A stretch of DNA of 64,000 nt, from positions 30,889,762 to 30,953,761 of the forward strand of contig OX419335.1 of assembly GCA_948470475.1 (NCBI GenBank). The letters are read 5' to 3'. The notes under the pieces are model-generated. The model was not told the DNA's origin, did not search any database, and worked only from the letters and a program-made list of their open reading frames with translations. Origin of the DNA: Galaxea fascicularis (lineage: Eukaryota; Cnidaria; Anthozoa; Scleractinia; Euphylliidae). Made by a program: the position numbers and the translations under genes. Positions 12,201 through 24,200 of the stretch are shown here, piece after piece (the stretch's first letter is position 1; every line of letters begins with the position of its first letter).

Positions 12201-15200
12201 AACTGAGCTATTTTAGCGCTGAAAAGCACTGATTTGCTGGGCAGAAGTGGGAATGCCAAAATGTCTGAAAATTAATTCCAATAGAAAGTGCTCTCGAGTA
12301 GAACTGACCAACGAACAACAACAACGTGCAACTGTTTTGTTAGCACGGTAAAAATTAGCGCTGAACAATTATAAAAATAAAACGGCCAGTATATTTGACT
12401 AGTATTACTTCACTGCAAGCGGTGAGTTTCCCGCCGTTTCCGGTGTAGTTTCCCCAGGGACCCTGATACGGTTCAATTTGCATACAACAAATTGACCTGT
12501 GCCTCCCTACGGTTGAGGGCGACTTTGTCGTTACGGAGGGGTCGCTAAGCCAACGATTTTGAAATCCGTGGCCAAGATCACTCGCTACGGATGTCGACAA
12601 AGCAAAAATGGGCAGCCAGCGCTCGAAAAGGAGCGTTTTTCTGGCGGATAAGATAAACCTTGGAATCCGAGGCGAAGCAACTAGAAAGAAGAATTATCGA
12701 CGGCTGCCGTGAGGCAATTTTGGCGAGCTTCGAGCATTTTAGTGGAATTTATGGAGCTTTGAGTACGAACCGTCGCCCGACCATGTCGCCAGCCTTTCGT
12801 TTCTCTTTACTGGAAAGCAAACTTGGAAAAGTTTAAATCGTCAAAATGGCTTTAGAACGACTTTAGAACGACTCAGCTGCCACAAAGACTTCAAAATAAC
12901 ACAAATGCAGACTAAGGTAAGCTTCTGTTATTTCAATCCTTGACTACAAGTGGAATTTAGAGCGATTTTTGAACCATTTTCATACATTCTCTTAAATGGC
13001 GCAATACTGTCACGTATGCAAATCACAAACAACGTCTGGGCCGCCTGTGGTATGAGGCGTGAATTTACAAGATAGTAGTTTGCCGGTCTCAGGAGGAAAA
13101 CACCGCTCTTTAAAGCTGTAAATCAAAAGAATAAGTTGTAAGAAACACTCGGCAGCCTTAACGGTGGAGATCAGTTTGTTCATAACAGAGAAATCCCTCT
13201 TCGAGGACAGATCAGTTAGTGTGGTTTTGTGGGGAATCCACCTTGCAAAACATTACAGGTTTGGATGTGAATTTTTACCGTGCTTTTATAAGCTTCAATG
13301 ACTGATTCGTCTTGTGTCTCCAAACAACTTTTATCAGTCTGATCGGTGAAATTCGAGTAAATAAATTAGCTATACAAGAGACTCGCAGTTTGCTTGCTTT
13401 GCTTTCGCGTAGTTTTACTCGAGGCAAAAATTAAACGCCTTTGCTTTTCAGCTGTAAATTGAGGCTTACCTGAGTAAACTTAATATTTATTCTGAAAATT
13501 AACGTTGTTTTGATTTTGTGTATTGAATCGTTAACAATAGGCCATTTCCGAATTACCACAGGCCTCTTTTTCTCTCTTTTGCTCATCCTTCATATGCAAA
13601 TCAATTTTTATTCACATGAAAATGAGTTTAATTTGCGTGTCAATGAAAAGTGATTTGCATATGAAAAGATGAGCACTAAGACTCGCTTTGAAAAAGGGGC
13701 CTGAGGTAATTCGGAAATGGCCTATTGCACAAACTGTCATGCCACAAACTTGTGTGTTTGCCAGCGATCGAACCAACAATTTCACTGTTTTTTGAACCGT
13801 GGATAATTGGATAGCCACTGTGTGCTTGAAACCAGTGAGTTCACATGAGTTTACTATTCACTCACAATTTATCGAGCGATATTTGTAATACTCTACCAAT
13901 TGCTTACATTTACATTAACATTTATTTGTGCGTATGAAAAGATTCTGTCTGTGCAGGGGCAACCATTCAAATTTAGTGTCACTGTAATATTGACAAACAC
14001 ATCCCGCGTAAACGCCTACAGGCGTCTTGTTGCTAATACATTGCAGCCCTCTCTTCCATTACAGACAGTGGAAAAAAATTTACTAGTCCTTAAATATCTT
14101 ATATTTATCTCTTTTGAAGAAAACTGTTGAGGACAGGATTCTCATTAAGTTTAGGGAGGCTTTTTTAAAGTTTGATTAATGAAGGTGAGGCTTAAGTCAA
14201 AATTACAAGTTTAGGTACCTTTTCTTTCTGTGACAGAGCTGGTTTCATTCCCAAACATTTATTTATTTATTTTTTAATATGGACTTCACTTCCTCAGTTG
14301 AACACAAACAATTGTTTTTCAAACACCAGATCATCAGCCATTTGGAATTGTTTCATGAAGTCACTGAGATTCAACAGAAAAGCAGTGTATGTAATTCAGT
14401 TCAATTAAGTTAATCAGATCTGTAGGTAAGTTCTTATATGATTTACACTTTTTCTCCGCCCAATTTCAAGCACTGCACTTACAGATTATTGAGATACTAT
14501 TTTTCATTTTCATTAACTTGCCACAAAGATTAAGATTGTCATTGCTCTTAAAGGCTTACCGCATTTGCTGCAGGGACGAGAAAGATGCATCATTTCTTCT
14601 GATGTGACGTCTTCCCTTTCACAAGAACCTGATCAGAACAATCTAGGCAGAACGCGAACAAATGCAGTACTTTTTTTTGTCCCAACAAATGCAGTAGCAC
14701 TCCCCGTCGCACAAACACTTGAACACTCCATTAAACTGAGACAAGGAGTTAACACAAGAATTCCAACTCCACGAAGTTTTGCCATATCTCAACCTTTATT
14801 AAAGTCTGAATACACTGCATTTCGACTCGAAAAACTCGCTGCAATCTTCTGTGGTCCAAACGAGAGCTTTGATTGCATTTCACAAGCCTGGTGTTAAATA
14901 ACTTGTTTGTACATGAAATGCGGCAATCCGCAGTTGTTCTTCCTCAACAAAGACTGAAAAAAGCATTTTGAAAACAAGCTACGTTCCTTCGCTGTTGCGG
15001 CCATCATCTTTGGCATTTTTTCAACAAAGTCCGACTAGCTCCCAAGCCTCGCGCAGACGGAAACGAGTCTACCGGAAGACTTCGGAAGACCGGAAGTTGC
15101 TTGTTTGTTTCTAAAAATAGATTTTTTGAAATTAAGATATCCCATACCCCATTACAAGACTCCCTCTCAGTCCCATTATGGCTCTTGGAGTGGTACATTT

Positions 15201-18200
15201 TGCCGAATAACTCGAGTATGGGATATCGCACAGCCCTGAAACTTTGGCATTTTGTTTATTTATTACTCTTCTAAAATATCTTAATTTCTTGACTTAATCT
15301 ATTGAATGGTTGGTGATTTTACTTTTTAACTTGCGCGACTTCCACGTGACTGAAAATCAAGAATTGAATACGCTGCCTTTACTACTTGTATCTCAAACAT
15401 TATACATGGACATCCGCAAACTTCACACTCTTTCCTGTAATTCCCGTGTGACTGTTGTGTTCACTGGCTGTTTTATACTTCTCTTCTAATTTCTTCCACT
15501 TGTTGCAGCATTGCTCCCTGGTTACTTAGCTGAGGTTGTATTAATTTTTTCTGCGCTTCTCGCCCATATTCTTTCGAATCTTTCCTTTCGTGAACAAGCC
15601 GTCGTTTTCTCGTCTGAGTGAAATTAAAAGTTTAGTGCTGCTCGACGACCATGTTCTAAGCTTTGCGGTGGTTTGTTCGTCATTCTCGATTCCTGTAATT
15701 TTTTAAACATATGCTACCTTTATTTGTTTAGGTCATTATGACCTTCGGAAGGAATTTCACAAAACAAAAAAACAGACTGACGATAAAAAATTGCGATAAA
15801 ATATTGCTTAAAACATGTTAAGAAAGTTTATAAAAAACGACGACGTTTCGACGTTAAGCTAACGTCATTATCAAGTCAAAATGAAGGTGATTAGGAGATA
15901 TATAAATACTAAGTAAAACAATAAAAGGAAGTGTTGAAATGTTGTTTCAAGTAAAAAGTTTCGCACGGATGGAGTCCGTTTGTGTGTTCAAACTGGGATT
16001 GCGTTCTTTGATAAAAAGCATCTCGTAGACGAGGCAATCAAATTTTCTTTGACACTTTTGGAGAAGGCGAAATTGGCTTTCTTTGAGGAGACTTGTGTTC
16101 CCATGGGCTTCCAAGAAATGTTTTCCAATCGCTATCAACCGAGAAAACAGACGATAATACAAATTGTGCATACGTACCAAACTTGCCTGATACAGTTTCT
16201 GCAGCCATTTTGAACGAAAAGACTGGATAATATTTCACTATCACCGGCGAACCACCAGCTGCAATTCTCAAATTCCCGCGCATTTCACGCGCGTAGCCAT
16301 ACAAAGAGCGAGGGAACTGATTCGTCCTACTTCTAGAGCAGGGCCAGTTTGACTAGAACCAGTTCTCTCAGTTCTCAGAACTGATGCGTTCCAGTTACGG
16401 ACTGGCTAGTCCAACCGGCCAGTTCTGACAAATGGAAAGCGCTGTTTGTTTTAAGCGGTGTTAGTTTTCAGTGGGTCCACGAGGTACGTGTTAGGTACAA
16501 GCACATTAATTTAAGGAGGCTCGAAAGGGTTTTTCGTTGCTGTAGTGTTTGCGAAACGATGAAAGATTGCAAAGAAGGATATTTAATGGTGTAGGCAAAC
16601 TATATGTCTCCTTGGAACTCTATTGTTGGGCTATATTTTAAGGGTGCTTGTGACTTCATATCGGTTACCATGGCAACGCCCCAGGTCCACAGAAAGGTCC
16701 TCTAAATGCCAGTTTTTGAAAATTTTCTGAAAACTAATTCGGTGACCTATCGTTTTTATTTCTTTGTTGGAAAGCTCCCTAAATTCTTTAACTTTTTAGG
16801 CAGTATGAAAAAAAATTATCTGGTAGCCGGAATTAAACACATTTTAAAAAAACGCGTTTTATGGCTTACCAAAAATTCTACTGGATAATTTTCCTCGAAA
16901 CTGTTACATTTGAAGTGCCATCGTGAATTGTACGTGCATGCAAAAAATCAAGATAGGTCACGGAGCAAACTTTCGAGCTAAAAACAAATGTTTTCCGCAG
17001 ATTTTATTTCCGTTTTTCGCGATTTCACGCAGTATTTAACTTCGCGTGCATGTTAGTTATGGCGGGGGTAATTGCGTGCGCGCGTGCAGCTGAAAACCGT
17101 TTCCAGCCTCCTTAAAGAAAAGAATAAATCGAAGGATCGTGGTAAATACTCGATTAATAGAGCGGGGAAAGAGGTATGTGTAACGTATTGGCACGTTATA
17201 TTGTGAGTACGCATATTTAAATAGCATAGCACATTTTACGTAAATTCAGTAAAGCACACACACGCATGTGGTGTGTTAGGCGAAACCAGAATAAAGAGTC
17301 TTCGACAACGTACTACATGGTGGCAGCGTTTTACTAGAATAGCTTCTAAAGTTGAATCGAGAGAAGCCAGCAGAAGAGAATTATGGGAACAGCAGCGTCT
17401 GTTGCGTCGCCATACATGAACTGGGACGCTCCGGATCCGATAATTGCATTCGCAAGATTTAAACAAAAATGTCAGCTTATGTTTTCAAGTGTTCTCAAAG
17501 ACGCCGACGACCAAGAAAAAGTTAGCTATATTCTACTCTGGTCGGACATTCACAAAGGAGGAAGACAGGAAAAAGCCTGCCATTATTATTCGAAAGGTTC
17601 AATCAATCGGATCAATCGGATATTTATTTACACTATAAAGGGCATTTAAATACAATTTATAAGTTACAGAAGTGACAATAATAAAGCATAAAATAATATG
17701 AAGCCATTAAGAAATAAATTAATATGTGAGCGGTGCCCAAAGTAGCGAAAGCTTTCTGGTTTGAGCCGAAGACGAGTCATCGAATTCACAGCTACACACT
17801 GCAAGGAATGCGACAAGAACAAGGCGAGCCAGTGGATGACTTTATGTCAAGATTAAAGAATCTAGCAGCAAAATGTCAATTTCGCGATAACGCCGAAGTC
17901 GAAAATAAGAGTTTTGGATCAGCTCATTCAGGGGCCATTTGGGGGTCAAGAAATCCCGATGTTCAGAAGTCTCTCATTAGTCGAGACAAATCATTGACCC
18001 TTGCAGCCGCTGTTGAGACTGCAAGAAGCCACGAGGCGAGAAGTAAACACATGAAGACATTGGCAGGAAGAAGCGAAAGCCATCAAGAGGACAGAAGTAT
18101 CGACGCCATTCATAAGGAACAAGAAAAGGAATTATGTAACAACTGTGGTAAACAAAACCCAAGGAACAAATGTCCGACCTACTGTACTTCATTTCGAAAA

Positions 18201-21200
18201 TGCGGCAAAGCCAATCATTGGCAATCTGTTTGCCGATCCAGTAAACGGAAACAACTTAACCAAGGAAGACAGCCGCATTTAAAAAAGTTATTCACACGAT
18301 TGAGGACAGGGGCGACGAGGACGAGGATGAAATTCTGACAATCAGTACCATCGAGGTTAACAGCATAGAAGACACGCGACATTCGACACACGAAACACAC
18401 GACGAAGCCTTCGAAACACTTGAGATAATTCAGCCAGAAAAGAAGCGGAAAATTAATCTCCAGTGCAAGGTAGACACAGGTGCACAGAGCAATGTCTTAC
18501 CTATCAGGCTACTTCGCATAATTGCCCCAGAGAAGTTTGACGACGAAGGAAATCCCAACCAGAAGCACTGGAAAAGAATGAAGCCGTCCTTTCTGCATAT
18601 GGTGGCTCCATAATCAAGCAACTTGGCACTATAAACTTCCCCTGCAGGTACAAAGGAAAAAAGATGAACTGCATTTTCTACGTCACCGACACCAGGACCA
18701 GCTATTCTCGGTCTGAAAGCGTGCACTGCACTGAAGCTAGTCTCCTTACATTGTACACTAAGGACAAATTAATTACACCGTCAGGCTGATCTATCTAGCA
18801 GCCTCAATGCACCACTGGAAGAGCGCCATCAATCACAAGTAAACAAGAGCTAATGGGGATGTATCCAGAATATGTTTCAATGGCACAGTGGTATGTTTTG
18901 ACGACTATACGTATCACATCACACTGGATCCCGAAGTATTACCGGTAGTCCACGCACCCCGCAAGGTGCCTGTAGAGTTGAAAGATAAATTACAAGCAGA
19001 ATTACGTGAGATGGAAAGCCAAGATATCATTGCAAAAGTAACGAAGCCTACAGATTGGGTTAACTCCCTGGTCATAAGAGAAAAAGAAAATGGGCGACTT
19101 CGATTATGCTTCGATCCTAAAGACCTGAATAAGGCGATCAAAGGAGGACATCATCCCACACCCACTTTAGAGGAAATCACACCCAAATTAGCAGGACCAC
19201 AGCTTTTTAGCAAGCTTGACGCTCGCAACGGCTATTGGAATGTCAAACTAGATGAGGAATCCTCGTACTAGACAACCTTTAATACACCATTTGGGCGATA
19301 TCGTTTCCCCAGGATGCCCTTTGACCTACGAATGAGCCAAGATATCTTCCAAGTCAAGATTGACGAGACGTATCGTGATTGCCAGGGAGCCATTGGCATT
19401 GCAGATGACGTCACTGTCTATGGAAAGAACGACAAGGAGCATGACTTACACCTAAACGAAACCATGGAACGTACCAGAATGGCTGACATCAAGCTCAGTG
19501 ACGATAAGTGCGGTATAAAAACAAAGGAGTGCAATTTCTTTGGTATGCTTTATACACCAGAAGGTGTCAAGCCGAGCCCAGATAAAGTCAGAGCCATAGA
19601 AAATCTAGAACCATCCAAAGACAAGAAGGAGCTTCACACCTTTTTGGGTATGGCAACTTACATGAGCTTATTCATCCCCAATCTAGCTGACCACACTGCC
19701 CCCTTAAGAAATCTGTTAAAAGAGAACGTTGACTTTGTATGGATTCCATCACACTCGAAAGCCTTGGAGAAGATGAAGTCATTGGCGTACTATGACAGGA
19801 ATGAACCAGTTTTCCTTCACGTCGACGCATCAATTTAGGGCTTGGGCGCAGCTCTATTCCAAAACAACAAACCAATAGCTTTTGCATCGAAAGCACCTAG
19901 CCCTGCGGAGACCAGATACGCCAATATCGAACGGGAGCTATAAGCAGTGGTATATGGCTGCGAAAAGTTCCATTCGTATCTCTACGGAAGTAGGGGAAAA
20001 GTGAGAGTTCTGGGACACATTATGCACAAGTACCCGCCATGCATAATATATTCCATACAAACCCTTCTAATTTTGCCACATTAAAAAGGAGGAATCTACC
20101 TCATTAAAAATGGCGGCTCATTAATATTCCGCCAGAAGACAAGATGGCATCCAAATGGGGTGTCCCAAGGGGCTAGGGTTAGGGAAACGACGGGGTTGCA
20201 TCTCAATGAATCTATTATTCTCGAGGAGTCCTATTGTTAAATACAAGATGGCGGCCAAAAAAAAACGCATAGGAGGTATCCCAGTTGCTAGGGTAAGAGG
20301 GTGGCATGCCCGAACATGCCCTATTGTTGTCTGTTAATTAATTCAAAATGGCGCCCAAAGGTGCTGTCGAATGACGCAATACCTGCCATTAAGGAGAATG
20401 ATGTCATCTCTATCAAGTGGGATGACGTCATGTTACTTTAGGTGTAAAATCAAGGATGATGCAAGACCATGAAAATGGGGCTTAGCTCAGCAATCAAGCG
20501 TAGTAGGAAGCTTGATTGTATCTCTCCATACGAAAACATGGCAGACTTTACAAATAAACTAGTGATTCAGAGAAAGCAAATATCATTGTTACTATTTTAT
20601 CCAACTTGAATGAAAAAATTACAACAGAGTGAATAAATCCTCATGCGAGGAAATTATTGGATGGTTACTTCGTCATTTAAGCGGCACGCGCTTCGCTCTC
20701 ATTGTGAAATCAGAAGTAAACATGGTTTTTTATTCGAATTTTAACTTGGCTTATTCTAGAAAAGCCGAAAACTTGAGTCAAAGCACCAACGGAGAACCAT
20801 CTTCGATTACAATGGAAAGATGAAAGCTAATGACAGTTCCAGTTTAGTTCAGTTTATTTATGAAATGTTTAATATTACAGAAATTACAGAGACACACAGC
20901 GAAATGTGAATATAAATGAATAGACAGCGGCGCAGAGGGATCGAGACAAGAATAGTTCATTAGATGTTATTGTTACATGCAAATTTCAGTCAAACAATTC
21001 ACCTGCAAAACATGTTATTGTGGTCACTGAGGCGAGAATACAAACATCTTCTCTTAAAGTTAACCGAAATCATTTTTACCGTAACAGTTTTATAAAGTTG
21101 TATTCGGTTCCCATGGGCATCTCGCTTCCTCGAGGTCAACTCTCAATTATAGGTGAACAAGAGTCAGTTTACGTTGTTTCAAACGATCAATTGAAGCGCA

Positions 21201-24200
21201 CGACTAATGATGATGAATTACACGGACTCGAAAATTAAACACACAATACGGAGATTTAAAATGCAGTGAATTTCAAATGAATAAAAGTCAACCGCATTTC
21301 TTTCAAGCAATTTCAAACGCTTTATTGCATTACCCAGGCCATAACTGAACGTGGGACCTCAACCAAAGTTTGCAGTCTGGGTTGCTCACAATGCGCAAAG
21401 GTGCCCATCGTTAACTCTGTGTTGCTCCGAGCTGCTCTTTAATAGCTCAGAGTTGCTCTGTGTTGCTCTGAGCTGCTCTTTAATAGCTCAGAGTTGCCCT
21501 GTGTTGCTCTGAGCTGCTCTTTAATAGCTCAGAGTTGCCCTGTGTTGCTCTGAGCTGCTCTTTAATAGCTCAGAGTTGCTCTGAGTAAAATCATTTAATT
21601 GGTCGATGTGTCGACCGAACAACTCTATTGACTCACGGCAATGTTGCTCATTGATTGCCCAAAATTGCTCGCAACATTGTAGAGACGGTTGAGAATGATT
21701 CCAACAAATTGTAATTGAAAAGTAATTGATTCCCCTAGCAAGTCAGCTTGGGTACCCAGTGTAAAACGTAAGACCAATAAAAAGTCGCCATCATCAGTTC
21801 TCAACATAAGAATCATCATCTTTATTAAGTACAATGTTAGTTCGTATAACTTGCACTGAATTCATAAAGAAATCCCTATCGAAACCACAAAGTGGCTCTA
21901 AATCAGGAAAATCTACCGACTCTCCACATTGATCTTTCATCGATGTCTTAACAACTGAATACAGAAATTCACTCCTGACTCTCAGTAACACATGAACGGT
22001 CAGTCGCTGCAGATCTCATTTGATTTTTTAATTTTGCTCAAGTGTAAAAACGTTCGTAAAACTTTCTCTTCCTTGCTTCAAATGTTACGTTGTCGTCATC
22101 AGTCGATGTTTCCTCAGTAATATCTTCCAAGTCAAACAGACTGTTCAACAGATACTTTCGCTTACTGACGGCAGCTTCTACAGCCTCCGTATATTCCATT
22201 TCATCGTCTTCCATAAAGTTCCGTAATGTTTTCATGACCTTTTTGTGCACCGAGTTCGTTTTTAGGTTATGATACCACCTCAGGTAATGTAAATACAAGT
22301 GTCGTAGCTTTTTGCGGTAAACAGGAAGCAGAAGGTTAGACGCTTGAGCCTGAGCATCATCCTTTGACAAACCCTGGCGTAAATATTCTTCCACCTGTTC
22401 CTCCCGAGCTGAATTCAGGTCATTTATAACTTCTTCTCGTAGTTTTTCCCAAGGATCAACTGTCTCATTTTCTGTATCACTATCTACATTTTGTTCGTCT
22501 TCGTCAGTTTCTTCGTTACTTTCGCCTTTGTTCTCATCATCGTCATCATCATCATCATCGCCATCGTCCCCGTCCTCGTCAAGGTCTTCATTTACACCAT
22601 TTTCTTGCGTATTGTCCGCTTCGTTGGTTTCAGTTCTTCGTTTCAAGTTTTCTTCCTCATCTGAAAGACTGGTCATTTCTTCTTCTTCGCCATCAAATCG
22701 TTTAGGACAACTCACTGCCTCGTGTCGATGCTTCATTTCATTTTGTACATCAGTACTTACAGAAGAGTAGCACAATCATGACTCCATTTTGCGTTACATA
22801 AGCGAAAAACCTTTAAAATGCTAAAATGCTTTATTCATTGTTTCTCTGTGTCTACTTAAGCTTTTAATGTTTGCTTCAAGCAATATTCATGAAAAACTAC
22901 AGTTATTTGCAAACCGATGCTGGGACCGAATTTAAGAATAAAGTTTTTCAAACCTTTCTCAAAAATGAGAACGTGCATCATTTCGTGACATACAACGAAG
23001 AACCGGTCTTTGATTTCAGGGGAATCACCCACGCGTACTTGGATAGGATGTCGATACAAGTCAGCAAATACTTGTACCCCTTATTCCATCGACTCAGACT
23101 TTGCATGTCCACTAAATCCGCCTGCCACTGAGCATCGATATCAAACACTAATACTCTGTTACGACGAAATTGTTTTCGTGCCGGTTTGTGTAGGGTGTAA
23201 CCGGGTTGGCCTTGGAGCCAACTGAGCACTTGAGAGCGTTTCAATCCATACCGACGTGCTGCACGATACAATTTGTCGACTCCCCCTAAAGCAGAAGGAC
23301 GTCTCCGAACTACAAAGCGTCGTAACAGAGTATTAGTGTTTGATATCGATGCTCAGTGGCAGGCGGATTTAGTGGACATGCAAAGTCTGAGTCGATGGAA
23401 TAAGGGGTACAAGTATTTGCTGACTTGTATCGACATCCTATCCAAGTACGCGTGGGTGATTCCCCTGAAATCAAAGACCGGTTCTTCGTTGTATGTCACG
23501 AAATGATGCACGTTCTCATTTTTGAGAAAGGTTTGAAAAACTTTATTCTTAAATTCGGTCCCAGCATCGGTTTGCAAATAACTGTAGTTTTTCATGAATA
23601 TTGCTTGAAGCAAACATTAAAAGCTTAAGTAGACACAGAGAAACAATGAATAAAGCATTTTAGCATTTTAAAGGTTTTTCGCTTATGTAACGCAAAATGG
23701 AGTCATGATTGTGCTACTCATCTGTAAGTACTGATGTACAAAATGAAATGAAGCATCGACACGAGGCAGTGAGTTGTCCTAAACGATTTGATGGCGAAGA
23801 AGAAGAAATGACCAGTCTTTCAGATGAGGAAGAAAACTTGAAACGAAGAACTGAAACCAACGAAGCGGACAATACGCAAGAAAATGGTGTAAATGAAGAC
23901 CTTGACGAGGACGGGGACGATGGCGATGATGATGATGATGACGATGATGAGAACAAAGGCGAAAGTAACGAAGAAACTGACGAAGACGAACAAAATGTAG
24001 ATAGTGATACAGAAAATGAGACAGTTGATCCTTGGGAAAAACTACGAGAAGAAGTTATAAATGACCTGAATTCAGCTCGGGAGGAACAGGTGGAAGAATA
24101 TTTACGCCAGGGTTTGTCAAAGGATGATGCTCAGGCTCAAGCGTCTAACCTTCTGCTTCCTGTTTACCGCAAAAAGCTACGACACTTGTATTTACATTAC

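Larger units (their letters stand above)
19989..23166 (+). repeat. Left arm of Polinton palindrome
   Basis: 3178 bp. Position x in this arm pairs with 46484 minus x in the inner part of the right arm, and with 46489 minus x outside the 5-bp indel. The outermost sequence is AGTAGGGGAAAAGTGAGAG. Confidence 0.93.

Noticed and set aside
22528..22770. Serine-rich protein opposite the acidic ORF
   Set aside because: It is the complementary reading of Asp/Glu codons, an expected artefact of an acidic tract.
22856..23613. Mirror pairs of 60-97-codon open frames around the palindrome centre as separate genes
   Set aside because: They are antisense or partial readings of the broken integrase, duplicated by symmetry. 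Only the integrase pieces themselves are supported.
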